Shown: in pieces, positions 45,784 to 54,933 of the stretch
Position numbering within the stretch: position 1 is the first letter of the stretch
Layout: each line of letters starts with the position of its first letter
DNA from: Clostridia bacterium
GTDB taxonomy: Bacteria; Bacillota; Clostridia; RGIG6154
DNA length: 64,000 bases
Direction: 5' to 3'
Assembly (NCBI GenBank): GCA_017409875.1
Contig: JAFQRW010000006.1
Coordinates: forward strand, 1 to 64,000
Program-made: the position numbers and the translations under genes
Notes under the pieces: generated by a model
Told to the model about the DNA's origin: nothing
Database searches by the model: none
What the model saw: only the letters and a program-made list of their open reading frames with translations

Positions 45784-46215
45784 ATGCTTATAGGTGAATA
45801 TAAACATAGTTTAGACCCAAAAGGCAGACTTATTATGCCTGCTAAGTTCAGGGAGGATATCGGCTCTCATTTTTATGTAACAATCGGAACAGATGCCTGC
45901 CTCAGAGCCTATTCATTTGAAGAATGGAATAAATACAAGGCAAAGATTGAAGCGCTGCCTGACAGTGACAACAAAGCACGTCAGTACAAAAGAGCTATTT
46001 TTTCAAACTCAAACGAGTGTGAAGTGGACAAACAGGGAAGAATACTTATTGCTTCAAATCTTAAGGCTTATGCAAGTCTTGAAAAAGATGTTGTTATAAT
46101 CGGTCAGTCTTCATACATAGAGATATGGAGCATTGAAAACTGGAACCGTTATAACGAAAAAGAAGATATTAATCTTGACGAATTGGTTACAGGCCTTTCG
46201 ACATACGGGTTATAA
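45784..46215 (+). CDS. mraZ: Transcriptional regulator MraZ
   Basis: 143 residues starting MLIGEYKHSLDPKGRLIMPAK; the second SpoVT/AbrB-like half contains VDKQGRILIASNLKAYA. A ring-forming DNA-binding protein that represses its own division/wall cluster. Start ATG 45784 has AAAGGAG 8-9 nt upstream; the in-frame ATG-like start at 45721 lies in the operator. One base separates it from rsmH. Confidence 0.95.
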   Translation: MLIGEYKHSLDPKGRLIMPAKFREDIGSHFYVTIGTDACLRAYSFEEWNKYKAKIEALPDSDNKARQYKRAIFSNSNECEVDKQGRILIASNLKAYASLEKDVVIIGQSSYIEIWSIENWNRYNEKEDINLDELVTGLSTYGL

Positions 46216-46216
46216 T

Positions 46217-47152
46217 ATGGAATTTTCACACGTTTCGGTTTTACTTGAAGAAAGCATTAACGCACTTTCTGTTAAGCAGGTTGGAATATATGTGGATGGT
46301 ACGTTAGGAGGAGGAGGTCACTCCTCCCGACTGCTAACACATTCTGAAAATGCCAGATTAATAGGAATTGACAGAGATAAAGAGGCATTAGCTGCTGCAA
46401 GAAAGAGGCTTGAAAAATTTGGTGACAGGGTAACCTATTGCCATGCAAACTACTCACAGATAAAAGAAATTTTAAAAAACGAGGGTATCTCCCAAATAGA
46501 CGGGGCAATTTTAGACCTTGGGGTTTCATCTTATCAGCTTGATAACGCAGGCAGAGGATTTTCATATAATCACGATGCTGCGCTTGATATGAGGATGGAC
46601 AGGTCTCAAGGTAAAACTGCCTATGATGTAGTTAACGGATATGACAAAATCCGTCTTGCCAAAATCTTTCGTGATTACGGCGAAGAAAAATTTGCAGAAA
46701 GAATTGCAAATAAAATTGAAAACTTCAGACAAACAAAGCCTGTTGAAACCACCTTCGAGCTTGTTGAGCTTATAAAGGAAGGTATTCCTGCGGCAAAAAG
46801 GCGCGAAGGTGGACACCCTGCGAAAAGGGTATTTCAGGCTATAAGAATAGAGGTAAACGGCGAACTGGAAGTGTTAAAGCAGTCAATCCAAGACTTTTTT
46901 GACTGTTTAAAGCCGGGTGGAAGACTTGCCATAATAACATTCCACTCATTAGAAGACAGGATAGTCAAAAACTGTTTTAATGATTTTTGCAAAGGGTGTA
47001 CCTGCCCGCCCGATTTTCCCATTTGTGTATGCGGGAATAAACCAAAAGGCAGATTAATATTTAAAAAGCCCGTAATTGCGGGAAAGCAAGAGCTTGAAAA
47101 TAATTCGCGCGCATCGTGTGCAAAGCTCAGAGTTATTGAAAAATTGGGATAG
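46217..47152 (+). CDS. rsmH: 16S rRNA (cytosine(1402)-N4)-methyltransferase
   Basis: 311 residues from ATG 46217. It opens with FSHVSVLLEESINAL, has the SAM-binding YVDGTLGGGGHSSRLL, the DLGVSSYQLDNAGRGFSY signature and AIITFHSLEDRIVK. It methylates C1402 in the ribosomal decoding centre. Second gene of the cluster in most bacteria. Its stop overlaps the AGGAGG site of the next gene. Confidence 0.96.
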   Translation: MEFSHVSVLLEESINALSVKQVGIYVDGTLGGGGHSSRLLTHSENARLIGIDRDKEALAAARKRLEKFGDRVTYCHANYSQIKEILKNEGISQIDGAILDLGVSSYQLDNAGRGFSYNHDAALDMRMDRSQGKTAYDVVNGYDKIRLAKIFRDYGEEKFAERIANKIENFRQTKPVETTFELVELIKEGIPAAKRREGGHPAKRVFQAIRIEVNGELEVLKQSIQDFFDCLKPGGRLAIITFHSLEDRIVKNCFNDFCKGCTCPPDFPICVCGNKPKGRLIFKKPVIAGKQELENNSRASCAKLRVIEKLG

Positions 47153-47165
47153 GAGGATGATACCG

Positions 47166-47624
47166 TTGGCACAGACAAGCACTGCCTATAATGACGCTTT
47201 ATATATGCCCAAGCCTGAGCCTGGGTTTGAGCAACCGAAAAAACAGGCAAAAAAGCAAAAGCTAAATACAAAGCTTGTAACAAGAGTTGCTATGGCGGTG
47301 TTTTTCCTTATGGTGTTTACCGTTGTATTAAGATATACAATGATAAACGAAATGACCGCCCAGATAAACACGCTTGAAAAACAGCTTCAGGAAATAACTG
47401 CGGCAAATGAACAGCAGACAGTATATTTAGACAGAAGTTCAGATTTGAAAAACGTTGAACAGACAGCACAAACTCAGCTTAATATGGGCATCCCTCAAAG
47501 CCATCAGGTTGTAAATGTGACTTTAAATATGAAGGACAAGACCGTAAAGCCTGCAAACGGCACTAACGGTTTTATCACCTCGGCAAAAAACATTATCTCC
47601 TACTGTCTGGAATATTTATATTAA
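47166..47624 (+). CDS. FtsL-like septum protein
   Basis: 152 residues from TTG 47166, 9 nt behind AGGAGG (47151-47156). Cytoplasmic proline/lysine-rich N-terminus, one membrane span (about 43-61, VTRVAMAVFFLMVFTVVL), then a coiled-coil extracellular part (EMTAQINTLEKQLQEITAANEQQ) and TAQTQLNMGIPQSHQVV, the layout of FtsL/DivIC. Position between rsmH and the transpeptidase is that of ftsL. Sequence similarity within this family is low, so the call is by architecture and place. A terminator-like hairpin follows. Confidence 0.75.
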   Translation: MAQTSTAYNDALYMPKPEPGFEQPKKQAKKQKLNTKLVTRVAMAVFFLMVFTVVLRYTMINEMTAQINTLEKQLQEITAANEQQTVYLDRSSDLKNVEQTAQTQLNMGIPQSHQVVNVTLNMKDKTVKPANGTNGFITSAKNIISYCLEYLY

Positions 47625-47642
47625 TCAAATACATAAGAATGT

Positions 47643-47675
47643 AAAAGGGATTTATAGCAATTAAATCCCTTTTTA
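47643..47675 (+). terminator. Terminator-like hairpin inside the division cluster
   Basis: Perfect 11-bp stem AAAAGGGATTT / AAATCCCTTTT with a 9-nt loop and T-run, between the ftsL-like gene and the transpeptidase gene. It may attenuate the downstream wall genes. Confidence 0.7.
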
Positions 47676-47725
47676 TGTCTTTTTAAAGCATAAAAAATCT
47701 CGCGGAAAGGATATTTAATAAAAGT

Positions 47726-49930
47726 ATGAGCAAATTGGGAAAAGGCGTTCGCAAAAGAATAGTAATTTCGCTTTATCTGGTGTTTTTGGTATTTGCACTT
47801 TTAACTGTGCGTCTTGGATATATCCAGTTTGTTAAAGGCGAGGAATACACCCGAATGGCAATCGAACAGCAGACCAGAGACAGGGTTATAACCTCAAAGA
47901 GAGGAACAATTTACGACCGGAATATGAAACCGCTTGCTATTTCGGCGTCTGTTGAAACGGTTACTGCAAATCCAAGCGTTGTTAAAGATGATGGCAATGC
48001 TGAAGAAACTGCCAGATACTTAGCTGATATTTTAGAAGAAGAATATAACGACATTTACAAAAAACTTACCAAAAACAGCAGTTATGAATATATTAAACGA
48101 AAAATTGAATCAGCTCAGGCAGAGCAAATAAAAAAATTAATGGCAGACGGCAAGCTTAAAGGGGTAAGTCTTGATGAGGACTCAAAAAGATATTATCCAT
48201 ATTCGAATTTTGCGTCGCACATTATCGGGTTTACGGGAACAGATAATCAGGGGCTTTCGGGAATTGAGCTTTTGTATGACAGCTATTTGAAAGGCACCTC
48301 GGGCAGGGTTGTATCTGCAACCAACGCTATCGGGCGTGATATGCCGTATGAATATGAAAAGTATTACAGTTCGGAAGACGGACTTAATGTTGTGCTTACA
48401 ATAGATGAGGTTGTTCAGCATTTTACTGAAAGAAATTTAGAGACCGCCATTTTGGATAATGACGTAAAAAATGGTGCGGCAGCCATTGTTATGGATATAA
48501 AAACCGGTGAAATTTTAGCAATGGCAACAAAACCGGATTACGATTTAAACCAGCCGTTTACTGTTACAAACAAGGCAGATGTCGAGGTGTTAGAAAGCCT
48601 TGATAAAAACAGTCAGGAGTATAAAGATACACTTTCTGCTGCACGTAACAAAATGTGGAGAAACAAAGCTGTTGTGGATTCGTATGAGCCTGGCTCTACC
48701 TTTAAGATTCTTACATCAGCAATAGCATTAGAAGAAGGTGCAGTGTCTTTAAACAGCACTTTTAACTGCAACGGTGCAAAAAAAGTAGCAAGTGAAACAA
48801 TAAGATGCTGGAAAGCAGGCGGTCATGGTTTTCAGGATTTAGCAAAGGCAATCCAGAATTCATGCAACCCTGCATTTATGGACATTGGAGAAAAAATAGG
48901 AAAAGATAACTATTTTAAATATACAAAGGCATTCGGATTAAGGGATCCAACCGGTATTGACCTGCCGGGCGAAACCCAGGGGATATTCTTTTCTGAGTCA
49001 AATTACGGAGTTGTTGAAAATGCTACCACATCATTTGGTCAGGGGTTTCAGGTAACTCCGATTCAGCTTATAAGTGCGATTTCTGCTGTTGCAAATGACG
49101 GAAAATATATGAAGCCTCATGTTGTAAAACAGCTTACAGATTCAAGCGGAAAGGTAGTTCAAAAGTTCGACGGTGAATTTGTACGCCAGACAATTTCAAA
49201 AGAAACAAGCGACCAGCTTTGCTTGCTTTTAGAAGAGGCTGTACGTGTAGGTTCGGGTAAAAACGCATATATCCAAGGGTACAGAATAGCAGGAAAAACC
49301 GGAACAAGTGAAAAGCAACCAAGAAGTGCAGGCAAAAAAATTGCGTCTATGGTTGCATTTGCACCTGCTGACGACCCTCAGATTGCGGTACTTGTTATGC
49401 TTGATGAGCCTGAGGGCGGACAGTATTTCGGCGGTGTAATAGCAGCTCCTGTTGTGGGGAATATTATGAACGACGTTTTGCAGTACTTAGGGGTTGAGCG
49501 TACGCTTTCCAGCGAAGAAATAGAAAATGCAGACATTACTGTACCTGACCTTATTGAAAAATCAAGAGCAGAGGCTACTCAAAAATTGTCGGCAGAAGGA
49601 TTTAAGGCAAACATTATAGGTGACGGTAATAGTATTGTTAAACAAGTACCAAAATCAGGAACAAGACTGCAAAAAGGTTCAACAGTTTTGCTTTATACAA
49701 CAGAGGAAGAACCGCAGATGGTAACTGTTCCTGCTGTTACCGGGCAGACAGTTCTTCAGGCAAACTCGACGGTTGTAAGCTCTGGGCTGAACTTTAAGAT
49801 TTCAGGTGCGGGACGAATGATTGACAGCGGTGGGCAGACGGCTGCTGTAAAACAAGACCCGGAAGCGGGAAGCACTGTAGAGCGTGGAAGTGTGGTTTAT
49901 GTTGAGTTCAGGCACTTAGACGTGGAATAA
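47726..49930 (+). CDS. Class B penicillin-binding protein with two PASTA domains (PbpB/SpoVD/FtsI)
   Basis: 734 residues. N-terminal membrane anchor (IVISLYLVFLVFALLTV), dimerisation domain beginning RGTIYDRNMKPLA, and transpeptidase domain with SYEPGSTFK (nucleophile Ser about 322), SCN near 378 and KTGTSE near 522. Two C-terminal PASTA repeats (about 598-665, ITVPDLIEKSRAEATQKL, and 667-732) follow. It crosslinks septal peptidoglycan with FtsW; a sporulation-specific SpoVD role cannot be excluded. The ribosome site is poor: AAAGG lies about 15 nt before the ATG. Confidence 0.92.
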   Translation: MSKLGKGVRKRIVISLYLVFLVFALLTVRLGYIQFVKGEEYTRMAIEQQTRDRVITSKRGTIYDRNMKPLAISASVETVTANPSVVKDDGNAEETARYLADILEEEYNDIYKKLTKNSSYEYIKRKIESAQAEQIKKLMADGKLKGVSLDEDSKRYYPYSNFASHIIGFTGTDNQGLSGIELLYDSYLKGTSGRVVSATNAIGRDMPYEYEKYYSSEDGLNVVLTIDEVVQHFTERNLETAILDNDVKNGAAAIVMDIKTGEILAMATKPDYDLNQPFTVTNKADVEVLESLDKNSQEYKDTLSAARNKMWRNKAVVDSYEPGSTFKILTSAIALEEGAVSLNSTFNCNGAKKVASETIRCWKAGGHGFQDLAKAIQNSCNPAFMDIGEKIGKDNYFKYTKAFGLRDPTGIDLPGETQGIFFSESNYGVVENATTSFGQGFQVTPIQLISAISAVANDGKYMKPHVVKQLTDSSGKVVQKFDGEFVRQTISKETSDQLCLLLEEAVRVGSGKNAYIQGYRIAGKTGTSEKQPRSAGKKIASMVAFAPADDPQIAVLVMLDEPEGGQYFGGVIAAPVVGNIMNDVLQYLGVERTLSSEEIENADITVPDLIEKSRAEATQKLSAEGFKANIIGDGNSIVKQVPKSGTRLQKGSTVLLYTTEEEPQMVTVPAVTGQTVLQANSTVVSSGLNFKISGAGRMIDSGGQTAAVKQDPEAGSTVERGSVVYVEFRHLDVE

Positions 49931-49941
49931 GGGGAGTTTTT

Positions 49942-51360
49942 ATGTTGTTAAAGGATTTGCTCGGCGGCGTCAATTATGAAGGAAATGCCGACATAGAAAT
50001 TAAAGATATTGTGTGCGATTCCAGAAAAGTTGGTAGCGGCAGTGCATTTGTGTGCATTAAAGGCTACGAAACAGATGGGCATATCTATGCAGAAAAAGCA
50101 GCCCAAAACGGAGCAAAAGTAATTATTGCAGAGCATAAAACAGAGGCAGAATGCCCGACTGTAATAGTTAAAGATACAAGAAATATTATGGCACTTTTGT
50201 GTGCAAGATTTTATGGAAATCCATCAAAAAGATTTAAGCTTATCGGCATAACAGGTACTAACGGCAAAACAACAACAACATATTTAATTAAAAATATTCT
50301 TGAAAAAGCAGGCAAAAAGGTTGGGCTTATCGGCACCAATCACAATATGATTGCAGATGAGATAATCGAAACCAAAAGAACAACTCCCGACTCATTTGAA
50401 CTTCAGGCTCTTTTTAAACAGATGGCGGATAAAAATGTTGACGCAGTTGTTATGGAAGTTTCATCACACGCACTGTTCTTAGACAGGGTGGCACACTGCG
50501 ATTTTGATATAGGTGTGTTTACAAATCTTACCCAGGACCATCTTGACTTTCATAAAACAATGGAAAACTATGCAGATGCAAAAGCTATTTTGTTCAAGAT
50601 GTGTAAATGCGGCATTGTTAATATTGATGATAAATATGCAGACAGAATTTTAAAAAATGCAACTGCAAACATTACCACATTCGGAATACAAAATCAAAGT
50701 GATCTTTTTGCACACGACATTGTGCTTAAAGAAAAGGGTGTAGAATTTAAAATCGGTGAGCAAGCTTACGAGCTTCATGTTCCGGGAAAATTCTCAGTGT
50801 ATAATTCGCTTTGCGCAATAGGGGTTGCAAAGGCGCTTGAGATTGATGAAAAATATATTGTTGAAGGACTAAAGACTTCAGGCGGAGTAAAGGGAAGAGC
50901 GCAGGTTGTTGATTTGGGACTTAATGCAACATTTATAATTGATTATGCGCACACGCCCGACGGTGTTGAAAATATTTTAAACACAGTAAGAGGTTTTGCA
51001 AAGGGCAGAGTTGTTGTGCTTTTTGGGTGCGGCGGTGACAGAGATAATAAAAAACGACCTGTTATGGGTGAAATTGCAGACCGTCTTGCGGATTTTTGTA
51101 TAGTAACGTCAGATAATCCAAGAACTGAAAATCCTGCTGAAATTATAAGTCAGATTGTAAAAGGCATGAAGGGCGCGCATCACGTGGTTATTGAAAACAG
51201 ACGTGAAGCTATAAAATATGCAGTCGAAAATGCTAAAGATGGTGATGTTGTTGTTCTTGCGGGAAAGGGACATGAAACATACCAGACTATAGGCAAAGAA
51301 AATTTCCCGTTTGATGAGGAAAAAATACTGTTTGAAATAAAAAATGAACTGGGGGTGTAA
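49942..51360 (+). CDS. murE: UDP-MurNAc-tripeptide synthetase (meso-DAP type)
   Basis: 472 residues. ATP loop ITGTNGKTTTTYLI near 108, TTPDSFELQ, MEVSSHAL and the DNPRTENP motif near 391. DNPR is the recognition sequence for meso-diaminopimelate in MurE enzymes, so the peptidoglycan stem probably contains meso-DAP. It adds the third stem residue. GGGGAG site close to the ATG; TAA lies 7 bp before the murF start. Confidence 0.95.
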   Translation: MLLKDLLGGVNYEGNADIEIKDIVCDSRKVGSGSAFVCIKGYETDGHIYAEKAAQNGAKVIIAEHKTEAECPTVIVKDTRNIMALLCARFYGNPSKRFKLIGITGTNGKTTTTYLIKNILEKAGKKVGLIGTNHNMIADEIIETKRTTPDSFELQALFKQMADKNVDAVVMEVSSHALFLDRVAHCDFDIGVFTNLTQDHLDFHKTMENYADAKAILFKMCKCGIVNIDDKYADRILKNATANITTFGIQNQSDLFAHDIVLKEKGVEFKIGEQAYELHVPGKFSVYNSLCAIGVAKALEIDEKYIVEGLKTSGGVKGRAQVVDLGLNATFIIDYAHTPDGVENILNTVRGFAKGRVVVLFGCGGDRDNKKRPVMGEIADRLADFCIVTSDNPRTENPAEIISQIVKGMKGAHHVVIENRREAIKYAVENAKDGDVVVLAGKGHETYQTIGKENFPFDEEKILFEIKNELGV

Positions 51361-51367
51361 AAAAGCA

Positions 51368-52729
51368 ATGCTTAAAATTTCGGATATTTTAAAAGCAACA
51401 GGCGGTGAGCTTATTAAAGGCTCACAGGACACAGAAATTACTGCTATTAATACCGACACAAGAATAATAAAAGAAGGCATGCTTTTTGTTGCACTCATAG
51501 GAGATACTTTTGACGGAAATGACTATGTTAATCAGGCTGCAGGCGCAGGCGCTGCAGGCTGTGTGGTTTCAAGGCGTGTAGAGGCTGACACAAGCCTTAT
51601 ATTAGTAGATGACACAACAAAGGCACTTGGAAAAATTGCAAAGTATTATAAAGAAAAGTTTTGTGTGCCGTTTGTAGGCATTACAGGAAGTGTTGGAAAA
51701 ACAACAACCAAAGATATGATTTCGTGTGCACTTTCTGCAAAATACAATGTACTTAAAACTCAGAAAAACTTTAATAACCATATAGGCTTGCCACTTACTT
51801 TGCTAAGACTTAACAGCGAGCATCAGGTAGGCGTTGTGGAAATGGGAATGAGCGGGTTTGGCGAGATTGACTATTTGGCAGGACTTGTAAACCCGAGCGT
51901 TGCAGTATTTACTAACATCGGACTTTCCCATGTTGAAAAGTTAGGCTCAAGAAAAAATATTTTGAAAGCAAAAACAGAGCTGCTTTCACATCTTCCTGAT
52001 GACGGGTTTGTGGTTTTATGTGCAGACGATGATATGCTTTTATCATTAAAGGAAAGCTTAAAGCATAAACATATTTATTACGGAACAGAAAATAAAGATG
52101 CAGATTTAAGAGCAGAAAATATTTTTTCTGACGGCGTAAATACTGAGTTTGACATTATTGATAATGGAAACAGATACCACGCAGTAATTCCTGTGCTTGG
52201 TGACCACAATGTAAAAAATGCATTGGCCGCTTATGCTGTCGCAAGACATTTTAATACAGAGCCTGAGGACATAATATCCGCACTTAAAGATTTTGTTCCG
52301 GGTAAAATGCGCCAAAACATTCTGCATTCGGGCGGAATTACCGTTATTAACGATTGCTATAATGCAAGCCCATCGTCTGTGGAGGCAGGTCTTAAGATAT
52401 TAAATCAGCTTAAAGGCGAAAGAAAAATTGCTGTTTTGGGTGATATGCTTGAGATGGGTGAGCTTTCTGAATACGCACACAGATTAGTTGGTAAATATGT
52501 TGTGGATTTTGGCGTGGATTTTTTAATTACGGTAGGAAATAAAAGCGGTGAAATTGCAACCGGCGCAGTAAACCATGGATTTAATCAAAAAAATGCAAAA
52601 AGCTTTAAAGATAACAAAAGCGCAATCGAATTTTTGGACAGTTTTATTAAATCCGGAGATATAGTTTTAGTTAAAGCATCACGCTCAATGAAACTTGAAG
52701 AAATTTCTGAGCATTTACTTGGTTTCTGA
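51368..52729 (+). CDS. murF: UDP-MurNAc-pentapeptide synthetase
   Basis: 453 residues from ATG 51368 (MLKISDILKATGG). Central ATPase GITGSVGKTTTKDMIS, NFNNHIGLPLTLL, and DCYNASPSSVEAGLK are MurF motifs. It ligates D-Ala-D-Ala to the tripeptide. The longer in-frame start at 51344 overlaps murE and is less likely, given the GGGGGTG site inside the murE end. Confidence 0.95.
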   Translation: MLKISDILKATGGELIKGSQDTEITAINTDTRIIKEGMLFVALIGDTFDGNDYVNQAAGAGAAGCVVSRRVEADTSLILVDDTTKALGKIAKYYKEKFCVPFVGITGSVGKTTTKDMISCALSAKYNVLKTQKNFNNHIGLPLTLLRLNSEHQVGVVEMGMSGFGEIDYLAGLVNPSVAVFTNIGLSHVEKLGSRKNILKAKTELLSHLPDDGFVVLCADDDMLLSLKESLKHKHIYYGTENKDADLRAENIFSDGVNTEFDIIDNGNRYHAVIPVLGDHNVKNALAAYAVARHFNTEPEDIISALKDFVPGKMRQNILHSGGITVINDCYNASPSSVEAGLKILNQLKGERKIAVLGDMLEMGELSEYAHRLVGKYVVDFGVDFLITVGNKSGEIATGAVNHGFNQKNAKSFKDNKSAIEFLDSFIKSGDIVLVKASRSMKLEEISEHLLGF

Positions 52730-52744
52730 TAAAGGAGATTAAAA

Positions 52745-53698
52745 ATGGATAAAACGGTTTATATAAGCCTTATAGTTTCTTTCATACTTACTGCGGTGAT
52801 AATGCCCATTTTAATTCCCGCACTTCATAAACTAAAATTCGGTCAGACAATAAGAGAAATAGGTCCTAAATGGCACGAAAATAAAAACGGAACCCCCACG
52901 ATGGGCGGAATTTGTTTTTTAGTAGTTATTACTGTTGTATCTTTGGCGGTGTGTCGGACACCCGCTTTAAGACTTGGTATAATAGCAGCCTTTTTGTTTG
53001 GTGTAGTAGGATTTTTGGATGATTTTATCAAAATCTACTTCAAGAGAAATTTAGGGCTTAATGAAAAACAAAAGCTTTTAGGTCAGACGCTGGTTTCGGT
53101 GTTGTTTTTAGTTTTAGCAGTTAAGCTTGGATATGTAACAACAGAAATTACAATCCCGTTTGTTAATATATCTTTTGATCTTTCGTGGTTTTATATTATA
53201 TTCATTTCGGTATTTATGATTGGCTTTACCAACGCAGTTAATCTAACTGACGGTTTAGACGGTCTTGCAGGTAGTGTTACAGCGGTTGTTTCACTCTTTT
53301 TTACCATCGCATCAATATTGCTCAGAAGCTATGATTCATCATACTTTGCAGCAAGCATAACAGGTGCATTAATCGGATTTTTAATTTATAATTATCACCC
53401 TGCAAAAGTGTTTATGGGGGATACAGGCTCTTTATATTTGGGCGGATGTGTTTGCGTACTTGCAATTTTACTTAAAATGGAGCTTATTTTGTTGCTTGTG
53501 GGCATAATATATGTAATAGAGGCTTTTTCAGTAATAATTCAGGTTGCTTACTTTAAAAAGACAAAGAAACGAATTTTTCTTATGGCTCCTATTCATCACC
53601 ATTTTGAAATGAAAGGCTTAAAGGAAGTTCAGATTGTGTATATGTTTTCGCTTATAACGCTTTTGTGTACTGTTATTGCGTTGTTTGCGGTGATTTAA
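52745..53698 (+). CDS. mraY: Phospho-MurNAc-pentapeptide translocase
   Basis: 317 residues with about ten membrane helices. GTPTMGGI-like block (NKNGTPTMGGICFL), FLDDFIKI with catalytic aspartates, NLTDGLDGLAGS, and the C-terminal MAPIHHHFEMKG are MraY hallmarks. It makes lipid I. AAGGAG site. Normally murD comes next; here ftsW follows after 28 bp. Confidence 0.96.
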   Translation: MDKTVYISLIVSFILTAVIMPILIPALHKLKFGQTIREIGPKWHENKNGTPTMGGICFLVVITVVSLAVCRTPALRLGIIAAFLFGVVGFLDDFIKIYFKRNLGLNEKQKLLGQTLVSVLFLVLAVKLGYVTTEITIPFVNISFDLSWFYIIFISVFMIGFTNAVNLTDGLDGLAGSVTAVVSLFFTIASILLRSYDSSYFAASITGALIGFLIYNYHPAKVFMGDTGSLYLGGCVCVLAILLKMELILLLVGIIYVIEAFSVIIQVAYFKKTKKRIFLMAPIHHHFEMKGLKEVQIVYMFSLITLLCTVIALFAVI

Positions 53699-53726
53699 AA
53701 GTTTAAATGAAAAGAGGTGTCAGGCT

Positions 53727-54878
53727 TTGAGAAAAAAACCTGTAAGAAAATCTGCTGCAAAATCTGTCACAAAAGAATATATGGGTTTTACAAAGACTGA
53801 TCCTGTTTTGTTTAATCTTGTTTTGGTTTTAGTTTGTTTTGGACTCATTATGTGCTTTTCTGCGTCAGCACCTACTGCACAGGTTCAAAACGGGGACAGT
53901 TATTATTTCTTAAAAAGACAGATGATTTGGGCGGTACTTGGCTTTATTGCTATGCTGTTTACGTCAAACTTTCATTATGCAAGATATAAAAAGTATTCAT
54001 TTATGTTTTATGTGGCAACCATCGGGCTTTTGTTGATAGTTTTAGCTTTCCCCGGGATTAATGGTGCTAAAAGATGGATTGGAATAGGTGGGTTTAGCTT
54101 TCAGCCGTCTGAGGTTGCAAAATATTCGCTTATTATAATGCTTTCACATAAGATGTCGGTACAAAACTGGGAAAAATCCACGTTTTTCAAAGATTTTGTT
54201 CCTTATCTTATTCTGTATGGAGTGTTTGCACTTATGCTTATGCTTGAACCGCACTTCAGTTGTACACTTTTGTTATTTGGTGTTACGGTTGCAATGCTTT
54301 TTGTTTCAGGCGCAAAAATGAAATACTTTGCAATATGTCTTTTGGTTGCAATTCCTGCAATATACTTCCTTGCATTCAGCGGCTATCGTGGAGAAAGAAT
54401 GGCGGTGTTTTTAGACCCTATGGGAAGTGACCCCAGCGGAGAAGGCTGGCAGATAAGACAGTCACTTTATGCTATTGGTTCAGGCGGAATGTTCGGACTT
54501 GGAATCGGGCAAAGCAGACAAAAGTTTTTATATCTTCCCGAACCGCAGAATGATTTTATATTTTCGGTTATTTGTGAAGAATTAGGTTTTTTGGGTGCGG
54601 CTGTTGTTATACTGCTTTTTGCAGCACTTATATGGCGCGGAATTTACATTGCAGTTAACGCACCTGATAAATTCAGTTGCTATCTGGCCACAGGAATTAC
54701 GGCGCTTATTGCAATTCAGATAATTGTAAACATTGCGGTGGTAACATCGTCAATGCCGGTAACAGGTATGCCATTGCCGTTTTTCAGCGCAGGAGGCTCT
54801 TCTTTGGTGTTTTTAATGGCAGGCATGGGAATCCTTTTAAATATTTCTAAATCTATCAGGCAAAACAAATCAAAGTAA
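53727..54878 (+). CDS. ftsW: FtsW-type lipid II polymerase
   Basis: 383 residues of the SEDS family, about ten helices: LVLVLVCFGLIMCFSASAP, NGAKRWIGIGGFSFQPSEVAK, the catalytic-aspartate loop around FLDPMGSDPSGEGWQIRQSL, and the end SSMPVTGMPLPFFSAGGSS. It polymerises septal glycan with the class B PBP. Start TTG 53727 is 7-8 nt behind AGAGGTG. Its position between mraY and murA supports FtsW over RodA. Confidence 0.93.
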   Translation: MRKKPVRKSAAKSVTKEYMGFTKTDPVLFNLVLVLVCFGLIMCFSASAPTAQVQNGDSYYFLKRQMIWAVLGFIAMLFTSNFHYARYKKYSFMFYVATIGLLLIVLAFPGINGAKRWIGIGGFSFQPSEVAKYSLIIMLSHKMSVQNWEKSTFFKDFVPYLILYGVFALMLMLEPHFSCTLLLFGVTVAMLFVSGAKMKYFAICLLVAIPAIYFLAFSGYRGERMAVFLDPMGSDPSGEGWQIRQSLYAIGSGGMFGLGIGQSRQKFLYLPEPQNDFIFSVICEELGFLGAAVVILLFAALIWRGIYIAVNAPDKFSCYLATGITALIAIQIIVNIAVVTSSMPVTGMPLPFFSAGGSSLVFLMAGMGILLNISKSIRQNKSK

Positions 54879-54933
54879 CCAAACAAAAACAGTTTGCATA
54901 AGATAAAGCATAGCTTTATTGGAGGTGCAACTA

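Noticed and set aside
46834-47283. Minus-strand open frame of 149 codons across rsmH and the ftsL-like gene
   Set aside because: Antisense shadow of two recognised genes, no ribosome site or protein-like motif.
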